Origin: Treponema sp.
GTDB lineage: Bacteria; Spirochaetota; Spirochaetia; Treponematales; Breznakiellaceae
Assembly (NCBI GenBank): GCA_031278755.1
Contig: JAITJV010000014.1
Location: 1 to 5,268 of the forward strand
Length of the DNA: 5,268 nucleotides
Direction of reading: 5' to 3'
How positions within the stretch are numbered: the stretch's first letter is position 1; every line of letters begins with the position of its first letter. Of this stretch, positions 1 to 4,599 are shown piece by piece. The notes below the pieces were generated by a model. The model worked only from the letters and a program-made list of their open reading frames with translations, made no database searches and had not been told where the DNA came from. The position numbers and the translations under genes are program-made.

Positions 1-1
1 G

Positions 2-61
2 CCGCCGGTGAACTACCTGTATATGGAAATATGGAACAAGGAAAAAGGGAAGATCACCTAA
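2..61 (+). CDS. C-terminal end of an unidentified protein (5' end outside window)
   Basis: Reading frame 2 is open from the window edge to a TAA at 59-61 and encodes 19 residues ending in ...YMEIWNKEKGKIT. The aromatic and charged composition and clean stop look like the tail of a real protein. Frame 1 is also open here (to a TAA further on), so the choice of frame rests on composition only. The family cannot be recognised from so few residues. It lies on the same strand as the LacI remnant about 720 bases downstream, but the repeat-filled gap argues against a shared operon. Confidence 0.4.
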   Translation, partial: PPVNYLYMEIWNKEKGKIT

Positions 62-160
62 AATATGCGTTTGCCAATGTTTTGCCGTTCGATCAGCCAG
101 AAAAAAGCCGTGGGTAACAGTGCGGGACGCGGTTGGTGATTTATCCAATCTCGCTGAACG

Positions 161-184
161 AGCCTCCGCGGAGCAAGCTCCGGG
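161..184 (+). repeat. Palindromic repeat module, copy A1 (pairs with 4499-4522)
   Basis: These 24 bases match 4499-4522 at 23 positions; the only difference is C167 versus T4505. The core is a perfect palindrome with arms CGGAGC (169-174) and GCTCCG (177-182) around a central AA. It is followed by GGGGTATTTAA, a degenerate form of the tail GGGGTATTAAACCC seen in the sister copies. Recurrence 4.3 kb apart in two non-coding spacers shows a dispersed intergenic repeat; its role is unknown. Confidence 0.75.
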
Positions 185-190
185 GTATTT

Positions 191-211
191 AAGATTTCTC
201 CTTGAAATCTT
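191..211. other. Perfect 8-bp stem-loop
   Basis: The arms AAGATTTC (191-198) and GAAATCTT (204-211) are perfectly complementary across a 5-base loop. It is directly downstream of repeat copy A1. It has no trailing T-run, so it is not a classic intrinsic terminator. It may act as a transcript 3'-end structure, but no function can be assigned. Confidence 0.55.
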
Positions 212-254
212 TGCGTATGTGGGGGAACAAATTCCCCACACCCCCAGTAGGAAG

Positions 255-281
255 CGCCCCAAGGGGCGGGGTATTAAACCC
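255..281 (+). repeat. Palindromic repeat module, copy A2 (identical to 4620-4646)
   Basis: These 27 bases are identical to 4620-4646. The module is a palindrome with arms CGCCCC (255-260) and GGGGCG (263-268) around AA, then the tail GGGTATTAAACCC. The tail can itself fold (GGGGT 268-272 with ACCCC 278-282). An exact 27/27 match in two distant spacers is far beyond chance and marks a dispersed repeat family. The architecture (6-bp arm, AA, 6-bp arm, tail) matches copy A1 although the arm sequence differs. Confidence 0.85.
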
Positions 282-284
282 CAA

Positions 285-299
285 AAGGGCTGCGCCCTT
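285..299. other. Small GC stem-loop next to repeat A2
   Basis: The arms AAGGGC (285-290) and GCCCTT (294-299) pair perfectly around a 3-base loop (TGC). The structure starts three bases after the A2 tail and belongs to the same palindrome cluster. It is followed by an AT-rich stretch (about 301-320) but no uninterrupted T-run, so a terminator role on the plus strand is only weakly supported. Confidence 0.45.
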
Positions 300-405
300 C
301 AATAAATATTACGAATTATTACATTGCCGTGCGCCGCCCATGGCGTAGAAGGAATCTGATAATATGCGGACAGAGAACGGCGCATAACGGGGCTGTATGC
401 GCTTC

Positions 406-557
406 GGGGCCTTGCGGCCCCTCGGCCTCCGTAATGGCCGGGTCATTCCGCGCCCCGGCGTAGCCGGGAAACGTTCCGTTCCCGCTTTTTGATTCGTGTT
501 GAGGGTTTCATACCCCGCGGCTCTGCCGCGCGGTATGTTGATTGCCGCGCAGGCGGC
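406..557. repeat. Cluster of four GC-rich stem-loops
   Basis: Four separate perfect or near-perfect hairpins lie in about 150 bases. They are GGGGCC/GGCCCC (406-411 with 416-421), CCCGGC/GCCGGG (454-459 with 463-468), CATACC-C-CGCGGC with GCCGCG-C-GGTATG (509-521 with 525-537, one C-C mismatch), and GCCGC/GCGGC (544-548 with 553-557). Loops are 3 to 4 bases. The stems differ in sequence but share design, so this is a family of micro-palindromes rather than one repeated sequence. The third is shared with 4542-4574 in opposite orientation. Confidence 0.6.
509..543 (-). repeat. Hairpin repeat, inverted copy of the element at 4542-4574
   Basis: Read on the minus strand, this segment starts AATCAACA and ends GCCGCGGGGTATG. 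The same two blocks occur in the same order and at similar spacing on the plus strand at 4542-4549 and 4562-4574. The blocks enclose a hairpin whose inner arm and loop differ between copies. Conserved flanks with a variable hairpin core, in two orientations, suggest a dispersed element whose stem has been remodelled. Confidence 0.55.
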
Positions 558-604
558 TTCCTTGCGGCCGGAACGATGCAGCATGTTATACGCCATAGAT
601 TTGA

Positions 605-639
605 GTTTGTCGGGTGAGGAATTTCCTTGCCTGACAAAC
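605..639 (+). other. 16-bp stem with strand-biased wobble pairs
   Basis: Bases 605-620 pair with 624-639 across a 3-base loop (621-623) along all 16 positions. Three pairs are G-T (612/632, 615/629, 616/628), so the stem is complete only in RNA copied from this strand. On the minus strand the same positions become A-C mismatches. A 6-bp hairpin (AATTAC 640-645 with GTAATT 651-656) follows at once. The wobble bias suggests, but does not prove, a plus-strand structured transcript. No known RNA family was recognised. Confidence 0.45.
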
Positions 640-660
640 AATTACAATCGGTAATTCTGA

Positions 661-687
661 GATTCGGCTTTTTTAAAAAGCTGAATT
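661..687 (+). other. 12-bp stem-loop with A/T-rich apex
   Basis: Bases 661-672 pair with 676-687, including CTTTT with AAAAG at the apex. Two G-T wobbles (661/687, 666/682) again favour the plus-strand RNA. An outer 6-bp pairing of ATTCTG (654-659) with CAGAAT (698-703) could enclose it. The T-run lies inside the stem, not after it, so it is not a canonical intrinsic terminator. With the 605-639 stem and the 640-656 hairpin it forms three consecutive stems. Confidence 0.4.
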
Positions 688-783
688 CTAACAGTCGCAG
701 AATGTCCGGGAATAACGCCCACGTCGAAAAATTTCTGCTTGTTTATTTTTACTAAAAGACGGATTATTATGGCAATGTCATAA

Positions 784-1110
784 TCTGGGGAAGGATGTCA
801 AAGAGCCGGAAAACGGCCGACGGCCTGTTATATCACCTCTGATGTTCTGCTTTCAGGCGCCCTACAGTGTCTTTACAAGACAGGACTTAAAGTTCCCCGC
901 GATATATCCATCGTGAGTCATGACAATACCTTTTCCGCCATGTGCAGCCCTCCCATAACTACCGTGGCTATTCCCTTTGAAGAACTGGGCAAGGCTGCCA
1001 TTTCCATGTTTTGGAAACGGCGGGAACAAAACCGCCGCTTCGATAAATCGGTAAAATTGATCCCGTATCTCATCGACCGCGGTTCTGTACAAAATCTTCA
1101 GAAAAAATAA
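784..1110 (+). pseudogene. LacI-family regulator remnant (C-terminal ligand-binding lobe only)
   Basis: The frame opens after a TAA at 781-783 and runs to TAA at 1108-1110. From about 814 the translation is typical of the end of a LacI/GalR periplasmic-binding-like domain: RPTACYITSDVLLSGAL, then GLKVPRDISIVSHDN, then SPPITTVAIPFEELGKAA. In the family these segments form the effector-binding C-terminal lobe of proteins of about 330-340 residues. Only about 100 residues remain; the helix-turn-helix, hinge and N-terminal lobe are absent. The only internal start candidates (such as GTG at 913) would give a fragment without DNA-binding ability. Frame 2 upstream (about 716-811) is open and might be frameshifted gene sequence, but it does not resemble LacI clearly. 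It may once have regulated the neighbouring dehydrogenase; that is inference. Confidence 0.8.
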
Positions 1111-1119
1111 GGGCAAGAA

Positions 1120-1149
1120 AGCCTCCAAAAACCGGGGTCTTCGGAGGCT
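1120..1149. terminator. Hairpin between convergent genes
   Basis: AGCCTCC (1120-1126) pairs perfectly with GGAGGCT (1143-1149) around a 16-base loop. It lies between the LacI remnant stop (1110) and the dehydrogenase stop (1158, minus strand). Read on the minus strand the stem is followed by TTCTTGCCC, a weak T-rich tail; on the plus strand there is no immediate T-run. Its position suggests a shared terminator, stronger for the dehydrogenase. Confidence 0.5.
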
Positions 1150-1157
1150 CCCGTGCG

Positions 1158-2162
1158 TCATTTTCCTTCCGGCAGGATAACAACTTTGAGCACGCCTTCA
1201 AGGCCATGTTCAATGAGTTCAATGCCCCGCTCAAATTCGTTCAAAGGCAGTTGGTGGGAAACGAGGGCCGAAACATCGATCTTTCCCGATTCAAGGAGCC
1301 GTACCGCCTGAATTGAATTCCGCACCGATGTATAGGTCGAAAGCAAAAAGAGGCCTTTTTCAAAAATGGTAAAAGCGGGAAGCTCCAGTTTCGCGTCCCG
1401 CTGGGGCACGCCGAAAAGAAGCACCGTTCCCCCTTTCCGCACATAGAGGATGGTGTGTTCCATGAGAAACTTGGAACCGGAGGCGTCAACCACTACGTCG
1501 TAGCCGTCCTTTTCCAGGGGATCGAGGGAATCAAAGACAAAGGCGGCGCCGCTTTTTTTTGCCAGTTCCAGCCGGGCCTTGTTTTTATCCACCTGGGTAA
1601 TTTCGCTTGCCCCCTGAAGCTGAATCGCTTTTGAAAGGAGTATGCCTATGGGACCGGCGCCCAGAATAAGCACCCGGTCGGCCAGTTTGACGCGCGCCCG
1701 CTCAACTCCGTGGAGCACGCAGGAAAGGGGTTCGACAAAGGCCCCCGCGAGGAAAGGAATCTTCCCGATGTTAAACACCGCCTTTTCCGGCGCCACCGCA
1801 TATTCGGCAAAACCCCCGGGCAGGGTAACCCCCACGCCGTTCCAGTTTTCGCAGAAATTCTGGCGGTTGTTAAGACAGGCATGACAGTTGTCGCAACTGA
1901 CGTTCGGCTCTATTGCCGCATGATCACCGGCCTTGAACCGGGTAACGGCGGCGCCGGTTTCTTCCACAATGCCTGAAAATTCATGCCCCGGAATTACCGG
2001 ATAGGTTCCCAGATATTCGCCGCGAAAGATATGAACATCCGTTCCGCAGATCCCTGAAGCCTTTACCTTTATGCGCACATCATGGGGCCCCAGCGGAGGA
2101 ACAGGAACGGTTTCAACTTTGGCAACTCCCGGCTTTTCAATAATCAATGCTTTCATATCCAT
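1158..2162 (-). CDS. Zinc-dependent medium-chain alcohol/polyol dehydrogenase
   Basis: This is a 334-residue member of the zinc-containing MDR superfamily (sorbitol, threonine or butanediol dehydrogenase type), expected to be cytoplasmic and to oxidise a secondary alcohol or polyol with NAD(P)+. The GroES-like domain (about 1-150) has catalytic zinc ligands C39 (in GICGTD), H60-E61 (PGHE) and E144 (FVEPL). The structural zinc site is complete: C90, C93, C96 and C104 (C-x2-C-x2-C-x7-C). The Rossmann domain carries GAGPIG at 168-173, and D192 ends the second strand, which in this family favours NAD. Length is normal (about 340). The ATG at 2162 was chosen because GGAGG (2170-2174) lies seven bases upstream; an upstream in-frame ATG at 2210 lacks such a site. 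It has its own promoter (2232-2261) and is divergent from glyS. A LacI remnant downstream hints at a sugar or polyol substrate, but the exact substrate is not readable. Confidence 0.93.
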   Translation of the reverse strand: MDMKALIIEKPGVAKVETVPVPPLGPHDVRIKVKASGICGTDVHIFRGEYLGTYPVIPGHEFSGIVEETGAAVTRFKAGDHAAIEPNVSCDNCHACLNNRQNFCENWNGVGVTLPGGFAEYAVAPEKAVFNIGKIPFLAGAFVEPLSCVLHGVERARVKLADRVLILGAGPIGILLSKAIQLQGASEITQVDKNKARLELAKKSGAAFVFDSLDPLEKDGYDVVVDASGSKFLMEHTILYVRKGGTVLLFGVPQRDAKLELPAFTIFEKGLFLLSTYTSVRNSIQAVRLLESGKIDVSALVSHQLPLNEFERGIELIEHGLEGVLKVVILPEGK

Positions 2163-2195
2163 AAGCAGACCTCCATCGTGAATGATATTTAGCGC

Positions 2196-2225
2196 CTGTC
2201 CATGATGCATCTACATTATGGACAG
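2196..2225. promoter_or_regulatory. Perfect 8-bp dyad at the dehydrogenase transcription start (candidate operator)
   Basis: CTGTCCAT (2196-2203) and ATGGACAG (2218-2225) form a perfect inverted repeat separated by 14 bases, which themselves contain the palindrome GATGCATC (2204-2211). The dyad covers the predicted start site and early leader of the minus-strand dehydrogenase, a usual place for a repressor operator. It could equally be a leader hairpin. It lacks the tight central-CG palindrome typical of many LacI-family operators, so the regulator is not identified. Confidence 0.4.
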
Positions 2226-2231
2226 ATATTA

Positions 2232-2261
2232 TTTATACACTATCGGAGGCGTGTTTGTCAG
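2232..2261 (-). promoter_or_regulatory. Predicted sigma70-type promoter of the dehydrogenase
   Basis: On the minus strand a -35 box CTGACA (2261-2256, 5/6 match) is followed by an 18-base spacer and a -10 box TATAAA (2237-2232, 5/6 match). Transcription would start near 2225, leaving a leader of about 60 bases before the ATG at 2162. This is among the better promoter matches in the window. Confidence 0.55.
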
Positions 2262-2302
2262 GCAGGCTGTGGAAACAGCGGATACCGTTTCGCAGGCGGG
2301 CC

Positions 2303-2331
2303 TCGCCATTCATCCTCATTTTCTGTATACT
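2303..2331 (+). promoter_or_regulatory. Predicted promoter of glycyl-tRNA synthetase
   Basis: TCGCCA (2303-2308, 4/6 match to TTGACA) and TATACT (2326-2331, 5/6 match to TATAAT) are separated by 17 bases. The start site would fall near 2338, immediately before the ribosome binding site, giving a leader of only about 12 bases. That leaves little room for a T-box or other leader control in this transcript. The -35 match is modest. Confidence 0.4.
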
Positions 2332-2338
2332 GACAGGC

Positions 2339-2343
2339 AGGAG
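2339..2343 (+). promoter_or_regulatory. Ribosome binding site deciding the glyS start
   Basis: AGGAG lies six bases before the ATG at 2350. The longer in-frame start at 2218 has no such site and would add 44 residues that overlap the divergent promoters. The downstream ATG at 2389 (MEKITSL) has only a weak AGGG about ten bases upstream. Confidence 0.65.
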
Positions 2344-2349
2344 TTATTT

Positions 2350-3723
2350 ATGCCGGATCAATCGAGCGAGTACCAGGGCAAAGCCGCCATGGAGAAGATC
2401 ACTTCCCTTGCCAAGCGGCGCGGTTTTGTGTTTCAGTCATCGGAAATTTACGGAGGCCAGAACGGCGCCTGGGACTACGGGCCGCTGGGGATAGAACTCA
2501 AGAACCGCATTGCCCGCGCCTGGTGGAAGGAGATGACGCAGCTCCACGACGACATTGTGGGCCTTGACGCCGCCATTCTGATGCACCCCCGGACCTGGGA
2601 AGCCTCGGGGCATGTGGAAAATTTCACCGATCCGCTTGTTGACTGCAAAAAGTGCAAGAGCCGCTTCCGGGCCGATCAGATCCCCGAAGAAAACCTCGCG
2701 GCAAAAAAATGCCCTGAATGCGGAGGCGAACTTACCGACACGCGGAAGTTCAACCTTATGTTCAAAACCAACATAGGCCCCGCCGAAGACAGCGCCGGCG
2801 TCATCTACCTCCGGCCCGAAACCGCGCAGGGGATCTACGTGAACTACAAGAACATCATACAGTCAAACCGCATGAAAATCCCCTTCGGCATAGCCCAGAT
2901 AGGCAAGGCCTTCCGAAATGAAATTGTTACCAAAAATTTTATTTTCCGCACCTGTGAATTCGAACAGATGGAAATGCAGTACTTTGTCAAACCCGGCACC
3001 GACGTAGAGTGGTTTAACGAGTGGAAAAAACGCCGCTGGGCTTACTACGAAAAACTCGGGGTCAGGATGGACAGCCTCCGCTGGCATCGGCACGGCCCGG
3101 ACGAGCTTGCCCATTACGCCAAAGATGCGTACGACATTGAATACCTCTTCCCCATGGGCTGGAGGGAACTTGAAGGAATACACAACCGATCAAATTATGA
3201 TCTTTCGCGTCATGCCGAATATTCCGGCAAGGATCTCCAGTACATCGATCAGGACAACAACAACGAAAGGTACATCCCCTTCATCATAGAAACTTCGGCG
3301 GGATTAACAAGAAACCTCCTGATGATCCTCTGCGACGCCTACGACGAAGAAAAAGTCGCCGACAAGGGCAATGACGACGACTGGCGTACGGTTCTGCGCT
3401 TTCACCCGGAGATAGCGCCCGTAACCGCCGCCGTCCTTCCCCTGATGAAAAAAGACGGCCTTGCCGAACTCGCCGGGGACATACGCGCCGAATTGAAGGA
3501 GGATTTCTCCACCGACTACGATCAGGCCGGCGCCATAGGCCGCCGTTACCGCCGCCAGGACGAAGCGGGAACCCCCTTCTGCATCACCGTCGACTACCAG
3601 TCAAAAGAAGACGGAACGGTAACCCTCCGCTTCCGTGATTCAATGGAACAGGTGCGCATTCCCCGCGCGGAATTGGGCGGGCGGATCAGGAAGGAAATCA
3701 GGGAATACAAACGCGTCAAGTAA
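2350..3723 (+). CDS. glyS: Glycyl-tRNA synthetase, single-chain homodimeric type
   Basis: This 457-residue class II synthetase charges tRNA-Gly with glycine in the cytoplasm. It is the one-polypeptide alpha2 form found in spirochaetes, mycoplasmas, Thermus and eukaryotes, not the two-subunit GlyQ/GlyS enzyme; length fits the roughly 450-460 usual for the type. The N-terminus has the signature KRRGFVFQSSEIYGG (22-36) and WDYGPLG (41-47). Motif 1 region is PRTWEASGHVENFTDP (80-95). A zinc-ribbon-like insertion has C99-x2-C102 and C121-x2-C124. RPETAQGIYVNY (155-166) is the glycine/ATP-site loop. Motif 2 is FRNE (188-191) through FRTCEFEQME (199-208), and motif 3 is ETSAGLTRNLL (314-324) with Arg321. 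The C-terminal anticodon-binding domain runs from about 353 to 445. The gene is monocistronic: its own promoter upstream and a strong terminator 21 bases after the stop. No missing catalytic element was seen. Confidence 0.97.
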   Translation: MPDQSSEYQGKAAMEKITSLAKRRGFVFQSSEIYGGQNGAWDYGPLGIELKNRIARAWWKEMTQLHDDIVGLDAAILMHPRTWEASGHVENFTDPLVDCKKCKSRFRADQIPEENLAAKKCPECGGELTDTRKFNLMFKTNIGPAEDSAGVIYLRPETAQGIYVNYKNIIQSNRMKIPFGIAQIGKAFRNEIVTKNFIFRTCEFEQMEMQYFVKPGTDVEWFNEWKKRRWAYYEKLGVRMDSLRWHRHGPDELAHYAKDAYDIEYLFPMGWRELEGIHNRSNYDLSRHAEYSGKDLQYIDQDNNNERYIPFIIETSAGLTRNLLMILCDAYDEEKVADKGNDDDWRTVLRFHPEIAPVTAAVLPLMKKDGLAELAGDIRAELKEDFSTDYDQAGAIGRRYRRQDEAGTPFCITVDYQSKEDGTVTLRFRDSMEQVRIPRAELGGRIRKEIREYKRVK

Positions 3724-3743
3724 AGGCGCCGCCAGAAAACGGC

Positions 3744-3780
3744 AAAAAACGCGGATTTTGTCGAGGAATCCGCGTTTTTT
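3744..3780 (+). terminator. Strong intrinsic terminator after glyS
   Basis: ACGCGGATT (3749-3757) pairs with AATCCGCGT (3767-3775) around a 9-base loop. The stem is flanked by A5 before and T5 after, extending possible pairing to 14 bp and giving the T-tract of a rho-independent terminator. The A-run makes it potentially bidirectional, but no minus-strand gene reads into it. Confidence 0.92.
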
Positions 3781-3784
3781 GGAA

Positions 3785-3814
3785 GACCTGTTCAACAACC
3801 TTATTGAACGGGTC
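3785..3814. promoter_or_regulatory. 11-bp dyad just upstream of the lipoprotein promoter
   Basis: GACCTGTTCAA (3785-3795) pairs with TTGAACGGGTC (3804-3814), ten Watson-Crick pairs plus one T-G, around an 8-base loop. It sits five bases after the glyS terminator and two bases before the first TTGACA box (3817). It could be an operator for the lipoprotein gene or a backup transcript-end hairpin; the lack of an immediate T-run favours the former slightly. Confidence 0.4.
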
Positions 3815-3816
3815 CA

Positions 3817-3852
3817 TTGACATTTTTGACAAATATTGTATTTGTGTACAAT
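3817..3852 (+). promoter_or_regulatory. Promoter region of the lipoprotein gene with two perfect -35 boxes
   Basis: Two perfect TTGACA boxes lie nine bases apart (3817-3822 and 3826-3831). The best -10 is TACAAT (3847-3852, 5/6), giving a 15-base spacer from the second box, which is short. The first box would need the poorer TATTTG (3839-3844, 16-base spacer). The gene therefore has its own promoter after the glyS terminator, though which pair is used is uncertain. Confidence 0.55.
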
Positions 3853-3871
3853 AAAGAACGTATGTTCTTTA
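3852..3871. promoter_or_regulatory. 8-bp dyad at the lipoprotein transcription start
   Basis: TAAAGAAC (3852-3859) and GTTCTTTA (3864-3871) form a perfect inverted repeat with a 4-base centre, overlapping the end of the -10 box and the expected start site. It is placed either to bind a repressor or to form a 5'-end hairpin that stabilises the transcript. A binding protein is not identifiable here. Confidence 0.45.
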
Positions 3872-3899
3872 AAAAAATGAAAAAGGAAGGGCTTTTAAA

Positions 3900-4499
3900 A
3901 TGAAGGGCAAATTGGTTTTTGGCGTTCTATTTATTTTTGGTTTTTTACTGGGCAGCTGCGCTACAACCGATCCAAACGCGCCGCCGCCGTATCAGTTTGA
4001 TGGTACGGCATGGACAAAAACTGAAGAGTACGAGCTTGTATGTAAAGACGGAAAAGTCGAAATACACTGCGGTTCCCAGTTGGTAAATTGGTTGTATTAT
4101 AAAGGCAATATTGAAGGTTATTGGAAGGTGGAAGCCAATATCCTTACCATTGGCAACAACAACTGGGGGAATGCAAAGGGGCATCTCGCCGGAGGCCCAT
4201 GGACATTAAAAACCGGAACACCGGGGTCAAACAGTCTTGACGGAACAACATGGGCAAGAACGGCGTCGCTGGAGCTGAATTTTGCAAACGGGAAAATGTT
4301 GGCGAAAGACGGCGGCAATATAACAACTGTCAATGCAAAAGGAGACGCATACCGTGTTACTCCCACAGAGATTAGGATTGCGTATTCTGACGGAACCGCC
4401 AGGGGGGCGTATATAGTTGACGGAAACACCTTAACTGTTACCAGCCCAAATACTTTTGCGTCTTCACGGCTAGAGGGGAATCCCTGGACAAAAAAATGA
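3900..4499 (+). CDS. Two-repeat outer-surface-type lipoprotein, function unknown
   Basis: The 199-residue product starts with a lipoprotein signal: MKGK, a hydrophobic stretch (5-17) and the lipobox L17-G18-S19-C20, so signal peptidase II should cleave before C20 and lipidate it. A short Pro-rich linker (24-30) follows. The mature part is an internal duplication: repeat 1 (33-104) begins FDGTAWTKT and ends GGPWTLK; repeat 2 (113-199) begins LDGTTWART and ends EGNPWTKK. Each repeat has a xLxFxxGK-like strand (46-52, 126-132) and an N-x-LT-[IV] strand (80-84, 176-180), the pattern of small lipocalin-like beta domains common in treponemal lipoproteins. C48 and C57 in repeat 1 have no partners in repeat 2. 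ATG at 3900 follows AAGG (3887-3890) by nine bases. The gene is visibly more AT-rich than glyS. It is monocistronic, and its stop (4497-4499) touches a dispersed repeat. The role is unknown. Confidence 0.85.
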   Translation: MKGKLVFGVLFIFGFLLGSCATTDPNAPPPYQFDGTAWTKTEEYELVCKDGKVEIHCGSQLVNWLYYKGNIEGYWKVEANILTIGNNNWGNAKGHLAGGPWTLKTGTPGSNSLDGTTWARTASLELNFANGKMLAKDGGNITTVNAKGDAYRVTPTEIRIAYSDGTARGAYIVDGNTLTVTSPNTFASSRLEGNPWTKK

Positions 4500-4522
4500 G
4501 CCTCTGCGGAGCAAGCTCCGGG
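4499..4522 (+). repeat. Palindromic repeat module, copy C1 (pairs with 161-184)
   Basis: This copy matches A1 at 23 of 24 bases. The palindrome arms are CGGAGC (4507-4512) and GCTCCG (4515-4520) around AA. The tail is degenerate (GGGTCAGTAAACC, 4520-4532). The module begins at the last base of the lipoprotein stop codon, so it would form the 3' end of that mRNA, as REP-type elements often do. Confidence 0.75.
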
Positions 4523-4541
4523 TCAGTAAACCAGACTGTCG

Positions 4542-4574
4542 AATCAACAACCCCGCCGCTAGCCGCGGGGTATG
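4542..4574 (+). repeat. Hairpin repeat C2 (inverted copy at 509-543)
   Basis: ACCCCGC (4550-4556) pairs with GCGGGGT (4565-4571) around an 8-base loop containing GCTAGC. Pairing can extend through AACA (4546-4549) and TGTT (4573-4576) with one unpaired base on the 3' side. The flanking blocks AATCAACA and GCCGCGGGGTATG recur at 509-543 on the opposite strand. Confidence 0.6.
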
Positions 4575-4599
4575 TTGTTTTGGTAAGGTATTAGACTCA

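Larger units (their letters stand above)
62..783. other. Long spacer without a convincing gene, rich in short palindromes
   Basis: No frame shows a recognisable protein. Minus-strand frames of 110 and 64 codons run through 309-641, but their translations are Arg/Pro/Ala-rich and follow the palindromes, as expected for chance reading of GC-rich hairpins. The 110-codon frame starts at TTG and has no clear ribosome binding site. The spacer holds two repeat modules shared with 4499-4646 (161-192 and 255-282), a third shared in inverted orientation (509-543), and at least eight stem-loops. The sequence alternates GC-rich palindromes (about 400-560) with AT-rich stretches (about 640-690 and 720-780). 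Confidence 0.6.

Noticed and set aside
161..282. CRISPR-like array from repeated palindromes
   Set aside because: Copies are not evenly spaced, have different stems, occur in both orientations and no cas genes are present.
120..305. 61-codon plus-strand frame
   Set aside because: It runs through two copies of the dispersed repeat and a hairpin, and its translation has no protein character beyond the repeats.
309..641. 110-codon minus-strand frame (TTG start) and the 64-codon frame within it
   Set aside because: Composition mirrors GC palindromes, no clear ribosome binding site, no recognisable motif. Kept only as part of the repeat-tract observation.
661..687. Intrinsic terminator
   Set aside because: The T-run is inside the stem and no T-tract follows, so it is listed only as a stem-loop.
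862..1161. 99-codon minus-strand frame opposite the LacI remnant
   Set aside because: It is the antisense shadow of the clearly LacI-like plus-strand frame.
2163..2210. Upstream ATG at 2210 for the dehydrogenase
   Set aside because: GGAGG lies seven bases before the ATG at 2162, family proteins start near MKAL, and the added residues are not family-like.
2218..2349. 44-residue N-terminal extension of glycyl-tRNA synthetase from the ATG at 2218
   Set aside because: It has no ribosome binding site, overlaps the divergent dehydrogenase promoter and dyad, and lies outside the family's conserved N-terminus. AGGAG directly serves the ATG at 2350.
2211..2349. T-box or other aminoacyl-tRNA-sensing leader for glyS
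   Set aside because: The predicted leader is only about 12 bases and no T-box bulge or antiterminator pair was seen.
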